Assembly: GCA_965226245.1 (NCBI GenBank)
Contig: CBDDCL010000015.1
Location: forward strand, 4,216,001 to 4,280,000
Origin: CBDCYS01 sp965226245
Lineage (GTDB): Bacteria > Acidobacteriota > Terriglobia > Bryobacterales > UBA6623
Length of the DNA: 64,000 bases
Direction of reading: 5' to 3'
Positions 32,857 to 42,512 of this stretch are shown here, in pieces. A model generated the notes under the pieces. The model searched no databases. It saw only the letters and a list, made by a program, of their open reading frames with translations, and had not been told where the DNA came from. Numbering within the stretch: position 1 is the first letter of the stretch; each line of letters begins with the position of its first letter. The translations under genes and the position numbers were made by a program.

Positions 32857-33776
32857 AATACTGGTGCTACTACACCGATGTCGTCCGCTATCTGGAGCGG
32901 CTCGAAGCGGGCCAATCTCAAAAGAGGGAAGCCCCCGCCTATCTCGTCTGGCAAGACGGCGACGGCCCCTCCATGATCATCGGTCCGGGCGTCGAATGGT
33001 ACCGAGGCGACGGCCCGCCCCCCGACATTGACGCTATCACCGTAAGCGCTGGTCGTCCGCCCGACCGAAACACCAAAAGCCGCAAGACGTGGCGCGCGCA
33101 TTCTTGCGTGCCGTGTCGCCATTCTTGGCGACATGTCTTGGCCCCCCAGGCTCACCATAACCCCGATCCCACCGGCGCACCTGCGTTCCGCCCGCCCAGA
33201 AAGGCGAACAAAAGGAGTACGAATTTTCCGAAACCCGCTCAAACCTGCTCACACCGCCCCAAGAAACAACAGAGGCGTGGACGGCAGTCCACGCTCACCG
33301 CGAGCCCCAGCCCGCGCTCAAGGCCCCCAAGCAGAGCTCCCCTCCATCAAACGACGCAAGCCGCGCCCCTTACCGAAGACTCACGGCACACCAGCCATGT
33401 CGGCAAGCACCTCGGAGGGCGACAACTCCTGGCCGTAAAGTTTCATCTCGTCAACAAGAAACTTCAAATAATAACTGTCCACCCAGGAGGCCCGTCCGAT
33501 CAGGGGCTGAATGACCGATTGCTGATCAAACGCGGGAAATACAGCGCTCCGATCCAGCAGGCCGTCGATGTAGATGCGGCCTCGCCGGTCACTACCGTCG
33601 AACGTAACGGCAATGTGATGCCACTGACCCGGCGTCAGGCTGCTCGTCGAGAGCAGCCAGGGGTTCGAGGACGGCAGACCCGAGACCGAAAAGATGACCC
33701 GTCCATCGGTGTGGATGCCGGCGTACCAGCCTTGAAAGTCTCCGCCGTAGTTGGAATAGATCACTCCCCACTTTGA
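32853..33776 (+). CDS. hypothetical protein, only the 5' part convincing
   Basis: Coupled to the HTH gene by an ATGA overlap. The first ~65 residues (MKYWCYYTDVVRYLERLEAG, AYLVWQDGDGPSMIIGPGVEWYRG) look protein-like. The frame then enters the double-hairpin repeat at 33086-33139 and low-complexity sequence, and from 33381 it runs antisense to the metalloprotease gene. The original stop was probably lost by insertion of the repeat, so the real product is likely shorter or absent. No family recognised. Confidence 0.35.
   Translation: MKYWCYYTDVVRYLERLEAGQSQKREAPAYLVWQDGDGPSMIIGPGVEWYRGDGPPPDIDAITVSAGRPPDRNTKSRKTWRAHSCVPCRHSWRHVLAPQAHHNPDPTGAPAFRPPRKANKRSTNFPKPAQTCSHRPKKQQRRGRQSTLTASPSPRSRPPSRAPLHQTTQAAPLTEDSRHTSHVGKHLGGRQLLAVKFHLVNKKLQIITVHPGGPSDQGLNDRLLIKRGKYSAPIQQAVDVDAASPVTTVERNGNVMPLTRRQAARREQPGVRGRQTRDRKDDPSIGVDAGVPALKVSAVVGIDHSPL
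33086..33139 (-). repeat. double-hairpin repeat, copy 2
   Basis: Reverse complement of the unit at 17591-17645: AAGACATGTCGCCA / TGGCGACA stem and a GCACG...CGYGC stem, with scattered changes. Confidence 0.7.
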
Positions 33777-36700
33777 GGGCAGCGCGTCGATCTTCACCCA
33801 GCTCGTAAGGCTGAAATCGGTGCTGCTTAACTCGGCATGCGGAGTCAAGTAAGCATAGTCGGGGAAGCCGGTAAAGTGGCGCCCGCTGCCATTAATGCCG
33901 GTTGCCGGGACAGTGCCGGTACCGGCGGTGACGGCATCATGTCCGTTGCCCGTGCCGTCGGCGAGCACGGTTCCAGGGCCGACGCCCGTTTCCCCAAAAG
34001 CCCAGTGAGCCACCGGCTGAGGAGCGGCGGGAGGCGGCGGCGCCGGGAAACTATTGAACAGGGCCAGCACCTCGCCGGACGCAAGCTCACCCGGGTAAAG
34101 GCGGGCTTTATCCAGCGTGCAATTCAGATAGTAGCTATCGACCCACGAGGCGCGGCCAAGGGTCGGCTGCGTGCTGGTTTGGGGCGTGAAGGCTGGATAG
34201 ACCGCCGTTCGGTCCAGGACTCCGTCAATGTAGATTCGGCCGCGCCGGCTTGCTCCTTCCAAAGTTACCGCCACGTAGTGCCACTGGCCGGGCTGCAAGC
34301 TGCTCGCCGACAACAGCCAGGGATTGGACGACGGCAGTCCCGACACTGAAAAAATCACTCTGCCGTCATTGAAAACCCCAACGTACCAGCCCTTGAAATC
34401 GCCGCCGTAAGTCGATGCGATCACTCCCCAGTTGCCGGGATAGGTGTCCACTTTCACCCAGGTGGCAAAGCTGAAGCTGGCTGTCGAAAGCTCGGCATGG
34501 GGCGAGAGCCAGGCGTAGTCCGGCCGGCCCGCGAAACTCCGCGCCGGCCCAACCACGCCACTGACGGATTCGGCGCCTAGGCCCTGGGTCGTTGCATCAT
34601 GCCCGTTCCCTGAGCTATCGGCCAAGCTGGTTCCCGGACCAGCTCCGGCATCGTCGAACTTCCAAATCGCAACCGGATCAAGCGCCTGGTCCGGAAAGAA
34701 ACTGTTGAAGTCGCTCTGCGTTTGCACCGGCGTCCAAACAGTTGGGTCGAGGCGCACTTCGTCCAAATCGAAGTGAAGGAAGTGGTCCTGGGCCCATGAC
34801 GCCTTGCCCATCGCGAGCGTTCCGCCGGCCTGCGGCGTCAGCCCGGCGACATAGGCCACCGTATCTTGCACTCCGTCGATGTAGAGGGTCACTCTGCGGG
34901 TTTGACCGTGATAGGCAGCCGTGATGTGGTGCCAGCGGTTCAAGCTGACCGCTGACGCCGACACTACGATCGGCAGGCTCGAAGGCAAGCTCCCCGCGGC
35001 GAACAACACCCGCCCATCCGAGTTCACACCGAGATACCAGCCATCGAACGCCCCGCCGAAATTCGCAACCACGGCGCCCCAGTCCCCCGGCGCCGACAGC
35101 AGCTCCACCCAGGCCCGAACCGTAAAGCTGGAGGGCGTGAAGTCAACGCTCCCCGGAACTGTCGCCACATCGGAGACTCCGTCGAACCGCCGTCCGTTAC
35201 CCGAAACACCGGTGACCGTGGCAGTGCCGTTCAGTGTCCCGCCGTGACCATTGCCGGAAACGTCGGCGGCTCCGCTTTGAAAGTTCCACTCGGCAACGGT
35301 CGAGAGATTCGCCGGCAGAGGTGGAGGGCTGAAGAGCGCGTACCGTGACGCGATGTCAGCGGCGGTCCTCAGTGCCGGAAAGATCTCGATTTCGTCGATG
35401 GCGGCGTTCAAGTAGTAGCCGTCATACCAGGAAGCGCGGCCGATCGTCACGGGCACGGTAGCATCGTCCACGATCGCCGGGAAGCGTGCGGTCCGATCGC
35501 GCGCGCCGTCAATGTAGATGGCTACGTCCCCCGACAGCCGGTCTACCGTGACCGACACGGAATGCCATTGCTTCAGATTCAGCTTGGCCGAAGAGACCAG
35601 CCAGGGCGAGCTGTTGGGGGGAGAAGCGCCCATGAAGATTACTTCGCCCGAGGACTTCACGCCTAGATACCAGCCGCGAGAGTTCCCACCCCCGAACGCC
35701 GCCAGAATCACCCCAAACGAGCTGGGGTAGGAATGTAGTTTGACCCAGGCACGTGCCGTGAATGTAGTTGGCGTCAAATCCGAAGAAGCCGGAATCTGGA
35801 CGCAGTCGGTGGAGCCGTTGAAGACCCGAGCGAAACCCGAAGCCCCCGGGCTGGGAACCGAACCGAAGCCCTTCGTGGTCCCATGATGCCCGCCAAAACT
35901 GTCGGTCACCGTGACGCCCGGCCCCGAGGCGCTTTCCTCAAACGACCACAGGGCGGCCGGCAAGGCGGGAGCGCTCAGTGTAAGGGTCACATTGACCGTT
36001 GCCGGCGAGTCAGCGGCGCCGGCCGCATCGATCTCAATGACGCCCAGGTGGGTCCCCGCGGGCAGGCCGCTCGAGTCGAGGGAAACCGCAACCGTCGAAG
36101 GCGCCACTCCCGCCGGGGAAGACAGGGTCAGCCATGAGTTACCCTGGGAGACGTTTGCGCTCCAGCCCAACGCTTCTCCCGAGCCATTGCTGATGTTGAT
36201 CGTTTGGGAACCCGGTGAGAGGGCGCCCGCGACACCGGAGAAGGTGAGCCCAAGCGGGGAGACCAGGAGTTGGGACGGGCTGGCCGAGAGCCGCGACACG
36301 CGTACGTTGTCAATGAACCAGCCTTCAAGACCATTGTTGACGGCATCGATTGTATCGATATCGAAGCGAATGCGCACGCTTCCGCCGGCGAAGCGCGAGA
36401 TGTTGACCTTGTGAGGCTCGAAGCCGCCGTCGGAATTGTTGTGCGCGAGATGACTGAGCGTGACCCAGGAGCCGCCGTCAACGCTGATCAGCAGCCGGCC
36501 GGCGTCAGCATTCAAATACGCGGCGGCATTCCCGCTGCCTAGATTAATCGCCTGGCCGAACCCTTCGGTCCGCAAGACCTGATCCCATTCGACGACGGCA
36601 TTGCTGACACCGGTCAAGTCGATGGAAGGGGATGTCAGCGTGCCGAATGCACGCGCGCCCGTGTTGTAGGTTCCCGTCGCTTCCTGGCCGAACCACCAGG

Positions 36701-38819
36701 AGAAGACCCCGGATGCCGCCCTGCGATTCGTGCGGCGCCACAGTCCGGTGGCGGTCCAGCCGTTATCTCCACCCTCCATGTCATCGTCGAGCCGGTTGTC
36801 CACGGGCATCAGGGGGGTTCCACCGCAAGCCGGGGGCAGGTCGAAGGCCTCGTACACGCTGAGCGCGGTGTCATTGGGCTGTTCGTTTTGCTTGGGGTTG
36901 AGGGCGGCGGATGCTCCGAAACCGCGCGCGGCGAACGCCGTCCACACGCCGCAAGCATTGGAGCCGCCGACACCCAGAGAAATCGCCGCCTGCAGGATGG
37001 CATCTCGCGCGTCGAGCATCGACGGCCTGTTGGGCGTGAGGGTGAGGCCGGTGGTCAGCGCGTTTTCGAACGCAGCCTGGCCGAGAGCTTGGCGAAGCTG
37101 CCACAAGACGGTGGCCCAGATCTCGCCGTCCCGATGAACTTGGGGCAGGTTGAGAACTAGCGACGCGCCCGGAATCGCTTTCGAGAACAGAGTTCCGAAT
37201 TGCCCGAATGTATAGGGGCTGGAGTCATAAGCGACCGTGCGTATACCCGTGGCGGGATTCCGCGAAACGTATTCCCCGATGACGGGGTCGTTTGTGAACG
37301 TGGCCGCGTAGGAGTCGCTCCAGCCTTCGGCCAAAGCTCCGCTGTGCCAGCGATACAATCCGATCACGCTCAAGGGGCCGCCAATGAGACGATTTGTGAG
37401 TCCGTGCGCATACTCGTGAGTGATGACATCCCCATCAAAGGCCGAGTCGCGCCGCAGGCCGGCGAACAGCCCTAGCTGCATGCGGGGGGCAATTCCGTCG
37501 GGGGGCGTGAGGAAGTTGGCGTTGTTCGATGCTCCGGCGTCTTGAACGTCCAGCTTCAGGGCGTCCGCCGCGGCGCCTCCCCGCCCGTAATTGTCGGTTT
37601 GGAAGTTCCCCGCGGCTTCATCGAATCCCAGGCCATAGAGCCAGTCGTGCAGGGCATTCGTCCAGTAGAAAGCGTTGGCCAGCGCCGCGGCGCGGTCGGT
37701 CACCGGATCGTTCGCTAAGTCGTAGCTATTCGTGAAGGCAAACAGGAAATGGGTGTTGGAGTCGGTGGCGCGCCCATCGCAAAGATTGTTCCCATTGAGG
37801 TCCAAACAGGCATCCACATTGTTGCCTTGTGTCTCGGTGGCCTGCACCCAGCAGCGGTTGAGGAGCGGGCCGGCGCGAAATTGAGCAGGATAGATGCCGC
37901 TCGGACAAACGCCATCAACCGCCGGCCATCCTGTCAAAGGCTCGTCACTTTGTCCCCCCTCGCCGGGATGAGCAACGTCCGGCGCGCCAAAGACTTTGCC
38001 TTGCGGACTGCTTGCCTGAGTCAGATTTCGGCTGAAAAGAACTTCTCCCCGGTCGGCGCCGGTAACAACCAGGTAGGCGCGATCCCCGCCAAAGTAGAGA
38101 TGCAACTGCCAGGCCAAAACCGCCGTCTCCCGCGAAGGGAACCACACCAGACTAGCCCGGATCGGCTCAGCCAGCGAGTCCTCCTGAAACACAACTTGCC
38201 GAGCGGGACCGGTTTCGGGCACGATCTCTCGCAGCACTAGCTCGGTCATGGGCTCAGTTTCAGGGGCTAGAAGAGCCAGGGCTGATGTAATCGCCGCTTC
38301 CGCGCTTGCCGGCGTTGTCAGCTCCAGCGGCCGTGTTGCGGGGCAGCTCTGATTGACTCGCCAGATGCGCCCCTCGCCGTCGAGATGGACCTGAATTCCC
38401 GAATCAAAATAAGGGATCCCTTGGAACTCAGGCCGAAAAACCAAGTGTGTCAAGCCGGCCGCCCGGCTCTCGTAGCGCGAGACCAGCGGGAGCTCGATCG
38501 TACTAACTTTCGATACGACGAACGAGCCGATGCGGCCGCTAAGAAAGGATCGAGCAACACTTTCCGGATCACTGCTCCGCGCGCCTGTCAAAGGACCATC
38601 AAGGCTGTAGAGATTCGTACCGGTGGAAGGAGGCGGAATCGGGCTCAGCGCGGCTGCCGTGGCTCCGGCAGGCCGCGCAGACCAAGTTCGGCTGTCGTAG
38701 TCGTCATAGCCTGGTGAACGCAGACCCGCCTGTTGCGCGATGCAAGCGGGCCTGCCGAGGAAAAGACAGCAAGGAAAAGACAGCAAGCCAAGAGGACAAA
38801 GCGGATGGTAAAGCGACAC
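33381..38819 (-). CDS. secreted M36 (fungalysin-type) metalloprotease with BACON and four LamG-like domains
   Basis: 1,812 residues from a GTG start. A signal peptide (about 1-28) and an FTP-like propeptide are followed by the M36 catalytic domain with HEYAH (near residue 467) as zinc-binding HExxH and EGWSD as third-ligand segment. Then come a jelly-roll segment (about 690-850), a BACON-like domain (about 855-950; LTFSGVAGALSPGSQTINIS) and four concanavalin/LamG-like domains (about 953-1175, 1176-1385, 1386-1600, 1600-1812). Each of these has FTxRAWVKL/FSFATWVKV, a GWYxGV strand, a QWHxVxVT strand and an IYIDG hairpin. Domains three and four are nearly the same, so they arose by recent internal duplication. 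Zinc endopeptidase acting outside the cell; the LamG array probably binds polysaccharide or protein surfaces. Confidence 0.92.
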   Translation of the reverse strand: MSLYHPLCPLGLLSFPCCLFLGRPACIAQQAGLRSPGYDDYDSRTWSARPAGATAAALSPIPPPSTGTNLYSLDGPLTGARSSDPESVARSFLSGRIGSFVVSKVSTIELPLVSRYESRAAGLTHLVFRPEFQGIPYFDSGIQVHLDGEGRIWRVNQSCPATRPLELTTPASAEAAITSALALLAPETEPMTELVLREIVPETGPARQVVFQEDSLAEPIRASLVWFPSRETAVLAWQLHLYFGGDRAYLVVTGADRGEVLFSRNLTQASSPQGKVFGAPDVAHPGEGGQSDEPLTGWPAVDGVCPSGIYPAQFRAGPLLNRCWVQATETQGNNVDACLDLNGNNLCDGRATDSNTHFLFAFTNSYDLANDPVTDRAAALANAFYWTNALHDWLYGLGFDEAAGNFQTDNYGRGGAAADALKLDVQDAGASNNANFLTPPDGIAPRMQLGLFAGLRRDSAFDGDVITHEYAHGLTNRLIGGPLSVIGLYRWHSGALAEGWSDSYAATFTNDPVIGEYVSRNPATGIRTVAYDSSPYTFGQFGTLFSKAIPGASLVLNLPQVHRDGEIWATVLWQLRQALGQAAFENALTTGLTLTPNRPSMLDARDAILQAAISLGVGGSNACGVWTAFAARGFGASAALNPKQNEQPNDTALSVYEAFDLPPACGGTPLMPVDNRLDDDMEGGDNGWTATGLWRRTNRRAASGVFSWWFGQEATGTYNTGARAFGTLTSPSIDLTGVSNAVVEWDQVLRTEGFGQAINLGSGNAAAYLNADAGRLLISVDGGSWVTLSHLAHNNSDGGFEPHKVNISRFAGGSVRIRFDIDTIDAVNNGLEGWFIDNVRVSRLSASPSQLLVSPLGLTFSGVAGALSPGSQTINISNGSGEALGWSANVSQGNSWLTLSSPAGVAPSTVAVSLDSSGLPAGTHLGVIEIDAAGAADSPATVNVTLTLSAPALPAALWSFEESASGPGVTVTDSFGGHHGTTKGFGSVPSPGASGFARVFNGSTDCVQIPASSDLTPTTFTARAWVKLHSYPSSFGVILAAFGGGNSRGWYLGVKSSGEVIFMGASPPNSSPWLVSSAKLNLKQWHSVSVTVDRLSGDVAIYIDGARDRTARFPAIVDDATVPVTIGRASWYDGYYLNAAIDEIEIFPALRTAADIASRYALFSPPPLPANLSTVAEWNFQSGAADVSGNGHGGTLNGTATVTGVSGNGRRFDGVSDVATVPGSVDFTPSSFTVRAWVELLSAPGDWGAVVANFGGAFDGWYLGVNSDGRVLFAAGSLPSSLPIVVSASAVSLNRWHHITAAYHGQTRRVTLYIDGVQDTVAYVAGLTPQAGGTLAMGKASWAQDHFLHFDLDEVRLDPTVWTPVQTQSDFNSFFPDQALDPVAIWKFDDAGAGPGTSLADSSGNGHDATTQGLGAESVSGVVGPARSFAGRPDYAWLSPHAELSTASFSFATWVKVDTYPGNWGVIASTYGGDFKGWYVGVFNDGRVIFSVSGLPSSNPWLLSASSLQPGQWHYVAVTLEGASRRGRIYIDGVLDRTAVYPAFTPQTSTQPTLGRASWVDSYYLNCTLDKARLYPGELASGEVLALFNSFPAPPPPAAPQPVAHWAFGETGVGPGTVLADGTGNGHDAVTAGTGTVPATGINGSGRHFTGFPDYAYLTPHAELSSTDFSLTSWVKIDALPSKWGVIYSNYGGDFQGWYAGIHTDGRVIFSVSGLPSSNPWLLSTSSLTPGQWHHIAVTFDGSDRRGRIYIDGLLDRSAVFPAFDQQSVIQPLIGRASWVDSYYLKFLVDEMKLYGQELSPSEVLADMAGVP

Positions 38820-39028
38820 TGCATCTATCGCTCTCTTCGGCCGAGTTCAGACGTACTTTGCGAGAAAACGGCCTGTTTGAATGGAGGCCGCGAAAAACCG
38901 TGGCGTAGAGAACTTGGTCATCCGTCCGGCGCTGGGCGCGCCGACACTTGGCGGGGTTGCCGGCAGTCGTAGGCCCGTCGCGGGCGAGCCGCCGAAGGCC
39001 AGTCGCTGCTTTCGGAGAGCAATGGCCT

Positions 39029-40243
39029 ATGCTAGTCAGTAGCGTGAGTAAGCTGGCTCTATACGACGGAATTCCGGTCCGAAAAGACCCCTACCCTGGA
39101 TGGCCGGTTTCAAGCTCACGGGAACAAGAACTGCTTTTGGAGGTATTAGCCTCTAGCAAGTGGGGCGGTTACCACGAGTTTGTGGGACGCTTTGAATCGT
39201 TGTTCGCCCAGATGCACGACTGCGAGCACGGCATTGCCGTAGCTAACGGAACGCTTGCCATCGAGCTGGCGCTCACCGCGGCGGGCATCCAGCCGGGCGA
39301 GGAAGTCGTCGTCCCCGCGCACAGTTTCATCTCGACGGCCTCGGCGGTATCGCGCGTCGGGGCGATCCCCGTCTTCGTCGACATCGAGGAAGAGACATTC
39401 AACATTGATCCGGACAAGATCGGCGGCGCCGTATCGCCAAAGACCAGAGCAGCGATCGTTGTTCATTTCGCCGGCCAGATGGCGGACGTGGACCGGATCG
39501 CAAAGGCCGCCGGCGAGCACAACTTAATTGTGATCGAAGACGCCGCCCACGCTCACGGAGCTGAGTGGAAAGGAAAACGAGCGGGCAGCTTCGGCCTCTG
39601 TGGGACGTTCAGTTTCCAGAACACCAAAGTGATGACGGCGGGCGAGGGAGGAATCATCACCACGAACGACGATGAATTCGCCGCCCGCGCGCGCTCTCTG
39701 GCCGATAGCGGCCGACGGCCGGACCAGGGCTGGTTCCGCCACTTCGAACTGGGCTCAAACTTTCGTATCACGGGGTTTCAAGCGGCCATTTTGCTGGCTC
39801 AGCTGGAGCGGCTTGCGGAGCAGGTTCAACGGCGGCGAAAAAACTTTGACGCGGTGCGTGAAGCGCTTCAAACCCCCGGCGTGCGGTTGCAGAAAGCGCC
39901 GGAGTCAGCCAACCCCCACACCCTCTACCTGCTGCCCGGACGCATTGACGAGGAGCTGTTCGGCGTGGACCGCGACGAATTCGCGCGCGCGATGCGGGCC
40001 GAGGGGGTTCCCTGCGATCCCTTCTATCCTCATCCGCTTTACAAGAACCCGATGTATGAAGCGCTCGCCCATCGGGTAGAGCCATGCCCGGTCGCCGAGC
40101 AGGTATGCCGGGATTCGTTCTGGCTTCCGCTGCGAACGCTGATGGGGAGCAAGGAAGACGCGCTGGACATTGTCCGCGCCATCGACAAGGTTCATCAGGC
40201 GTACAAGCCCGCGACGCTGGGAGGCGCAGCAGCGATCAACTAG
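39029..40243 (+). CDS. DegT/DnrJ/EryC1/StrS-family PLP aminotransferase
   Basis: 404 residues from the ATG at 39029 (CGGAGAG upstream); a GTG at 39044 is an alternative. Features of sugar aminotransferases are present: KWGGYHEFVGRFE, the SNGT-like VANGT loop, PAHSFISTASAV, the IEDAAHAHGAEWKG motif with the PLP-binding Asp, and FSFQNTKVMTAGEGG with Lys200 as the PLP Schiff-base lysine. Typical members transfer an amino group to a 3- or 4-keto-sugar nucleotide; AHBA synthases are relatives. No other sugar-nucleotide gene is nearby, so the substrate is open. Confidence 0.92.
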   Translation: MLVSSVSKLALYDGIPVRKDPYPGWPVSSSREQELLLEVLASSKWGGYHEFVGRFESLFAQMHDCEHGIAVANGTLAIELALTAAGIQPGEEVVVPAHSFISTASAVSRVGAIPVFVDIEEETFNIDPDKIGGAVSPKTRAAIVVHFAGQMADVDRIAKAAGEHNLIVIEDAAHAHGAEWKGKRAGSFGLCGTFSFQNTKVMTAGEGGIITTNDDEFAARARSLADSGRRPDQGWFRHFELGSNFRITGFQAAILLAQLERLAEQVQRRRKNFDAVREALQTPGVRLQKAPESANPHTLYLLPGRIDEELFGVDRDEFARAMRAEGVPCDPFYPHPLYKNPMYEALAHRVEPCPVAEQVCRDSFWLPLRTLMGSKEDALDIVRAIDKVHQAYKPATLGGAAAIN

Positions 40244-40299
40244 CGCCGGCGGCTCTCGCCGACTGCCCGCTCGTATGATTTGAGCGGCCATGCCGGGCG

Positions 40300-41544
40300 C
40301 TAGCGAGCGCCCAGAGCATTCGTATGCGGCGAATCGTGCGCCGTTTTGGCCAAGGCTGTCTTGGCCAGAGCCGTCTTGGGATGGTCGCCGCCCAGTGTCC
40401 TCTCAAACACGGCCGCGGACTGCTCAAACAGGCGGCCGGCCTCGCCGGGACGCCCAAGGTCCTGATAGAGCAGCGCCAGATTGTAGAGCGTCGTAGCCGT
40501 TTCGGCGTGGCCGCCGCCTACCAAGTCTTCCCAGATGCGGCGCGAGCCCAACAGATGCTGCTCGGCCTTCTTGAACTCGCGCTGCTGCCGGTAGTGCTCC
40601 CCGAGATTATTCAGGACGGTCGCAAGCGCCCGCCCGTGCGGCATTTCGGCGGCTTTGTGGAGCGCGAGCGAACGATGGAAGAGGCGCTCGGCTTCGGCGA
40701 ACTGCAGCCGGGCGGCGTAGGTGGCTGCCAAGTGGCCGAAGGTAACGGCCCTATCAGACTCACTACCTTCGGTTTTCTCCAGAAGCGACAACGACCGGAG
40801 AAACGCCTCCTTGGCTTTCGCGGGCCTGTCCGTGGCCTGGTAGACGACTCCGAGACTGCTCCATGAACGGGCGGCTTGCGGATCTTCGGGGCCGAGGCGG
40901 CTCTCGGCCAGCTTAATGGACTTGAGCAGCAGCGCTTCGGCCAGGGCGAAACGCCGGTCCACGAAGTGCGCCAAGGCCAGGTGATCGAGCGTGGGGAGGA
41001 ACAGCGTCTCATCCCCGGCGCCGGCGATTTCCAGCCAGCGCTCAAAGGCCTTGTCGGCTTCGCTAAAGCGGCGCTGCTTGCGGTAAAACTCTCCCAGATT
41101 GAAGTACGCTTTTCCGATCTCGGGATCGGCCGGTTGCAGACGCCCCCGCAATACCTCGATCGCTCGCTGAAACAACGGCTCCGCCGCGCCGGCATTGCCT
41201 CGCGACTGATAAAACAAGGCCAGCGAATTAAAGCACGCCGCCACTCTTGGGTCTTCCATGCCGAGCCGCTCCGCGGTTTGCAAAGCATTGATAAAGGCGC
41301 TTTCGGCCTCGACAAATCGTTGTTGCCTGGCAAGGGCGTGACCCTCACGCAGCTTCTGGCGCCAACTGTCGCCGGGCGGGAGGGACAACTGCGCCAGCGC
41401 CAGACCGGCGAGCGCCGCCTGAGTGACGAGGACGCGGATGACTAGTACTAGTTTCTCTCGGGCAAAACGCGGATAAGCATCGTTCCAGCAACGCAGTTGC
41501 CGAAACGCCTCGAAGCCGCGCCCGTTCCACATGAGGACATTCAT
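40300..41544 (-). CDS. TPR (kinesin-light-chain type) repeat protein
   Basis: 414 residues. After a hydrophobic N-terminal stretch (LVIRVLVTQAALAGLALAQ) come at least seven ~42-residue tetratricopeptide repeats of the kinesin-light-chain type (ARQQRFVEAESAFINALQTAERLG; AAEPLFQRAIEVLRGRL; ALAEALLLKSIKLAESRLGPEDP; and so on). A short repeated tail, AKTALAKTALAKTA, suggests micro-duplication. Exported or membrane-anchored interaction scaffold. It converges on the DegT gene; no operon partner. Confidence 0.85.
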   Translation of the reverse strand: MNVLMWNGRGFEAFRQLRCWNDAYPRFAREKLVLVIRVLVTQAALAGLALAQLSLPPGDSWRQKLREGHALARQQRFVEAESAFINALQTAERLGMEDPRVAACFNSLALFYQSRGNAGAAEPLFQRAIEVLRGRLQPADPEIGKAYFNLGEFYRKQRRFSEADKAFERWLEIAGAGDETLFLPTLDHLALAHFVDRRFALAEALLLKSIKLAESRLGPEDPQAARSWSSLGVVYQATDRPAKAKEAFLRSLSLLEKTEGSESDRAVTFGHLAATYAARLQFAEAERLFHRSLALHKAAEMPHGRALATVLNNLGEHYRQQREFKKAEQHLLGSRRIWEDLVGGGHAETATTLYNLALLYQDLGRPGEAGRLFEQSAAVFERTLGGDHPKTALAKTALAKTAHDSPHTNALGAR

Positions 41545-41741
41545 TGCGAGAAGTCCCTCTTAGTCGAAGTTTCCCATGGCTCCGTCAATCACTAGTTCAG
41601 TCAATCACCTGAGTTTCTGGATCTTTTTGTCCTCACCTCGAAGCGCATGGAGAAACTTTCCGCGCGGACTGCTGTTGAACTAGCCACCACGTTATCGTAT
41701 GATGGTCTTTAGCGTTGCGCGGCTGGTGTCGGAGGTACATC

Positions 41742-42512
41742 TTGAGACTAGCGTTAGCCTTCTGGTTTGCGCCCTTGCTGGCTTTGGGACAAGGACCTCT
41801 CCAACCAGGACCCCAACCCACCCTAACCTCGGAAGACCTGCAAGAGGGTGAGCGACTGTATCTGGCTCAATGCGGATCCTGCCACGGGCCTGGTGGCGAA
41901 GGGGGACGAGGTCCCGCTTTGGCTCGTCCGCGTCTGCGCCGCGCACCGAGTGATGTCTCGCTCTACCAGGTGATCCGCAGGGGGATCCGGGGTACCGAGA
42001 TGCCTCGTTCAGGGCTCGGCGAGCACCAAATCTGGCAGGTAGCGGGGTTCGTGCGATCGCTCGGCCGGGTTGAGCAAGAACCGATCTCTGGTGTCCCCGG
42101 GCAGGGAAAGCGGCTCTACACCATGAAGGGAAACTGCGTGCAATGCCATGCCATTGACGGCTGGGGCGGAGGTGTCGGTCCGGACCTAAGCGAAATCGGC
42201 GCGCGGCGCAGCGCCAGCTACTTGCGACAGGCGCTTGTCGAGCCCGAAGCTGCCGTTCCGAACAATTTCCTGCAAGTGAGAGTGGCCACCAAAGATGCCC
42301 GGCGCGTTACCGGGACGCGCCTGAATGAGGACAGTTTTTCGATCCAGTTGCGCGATCTTTCCGGCAAGATGCACTCCTTTTGGAAGAGTGAGTTGGAGGA
42401 ACTCCACAAGGATTGGGGTAAGTCTTCCATGCCGAGCTATCGAGCGATCCTGACGCCGGCGGAACTCGACGATCTCGTTGCATATCTGGCATCTCTTCAG
42501 GGCAGACCATGA
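41742..42512 (+). CDS. di-heme cytochrome c, partner of the PQQ dehydrogenase
   Basis: 256 residues from a TTG start at 41742, chosen because GGAGGT at 41731-41736 is five bases upstream; an earlier in-frame TTG at 41715 lacks a site. A signal peptide (LALAFWFAPLLALGQ) is followed by two cytochrome c domains. Heme-binding CGSCH lies in the first (with EMPRSGL for the axial Met) and CVQCH in the second, where the SMPSY segment supplies a possible Met. It should carry electrons from the dehydrogenase, whose start overlaps its stop codon (ATGA). Confidence 0.92.
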   Translation: MRLALAFWFAPLLALGQGPLQPGPQPTLTSEDLQEGERLYLAQCGSCHGPGGEGGRGPALARPRLRRAPSDVSLYQVIRRGIRGTEMPRSGLGEHQIWQVAGFVRSLGRVEQEPISGVPGQGKRLYTMKGNCVQCHAIDGWGGGVGPDLSEIGARRSASYLRQALVEPEAAVPNNFLQVRVATKDARRVTGTRLNEDSFSIQLRDLSGKMHSFWKSELEELHKDWGKSSMPSYRAILTPAELDDLVAYLASLQGRP

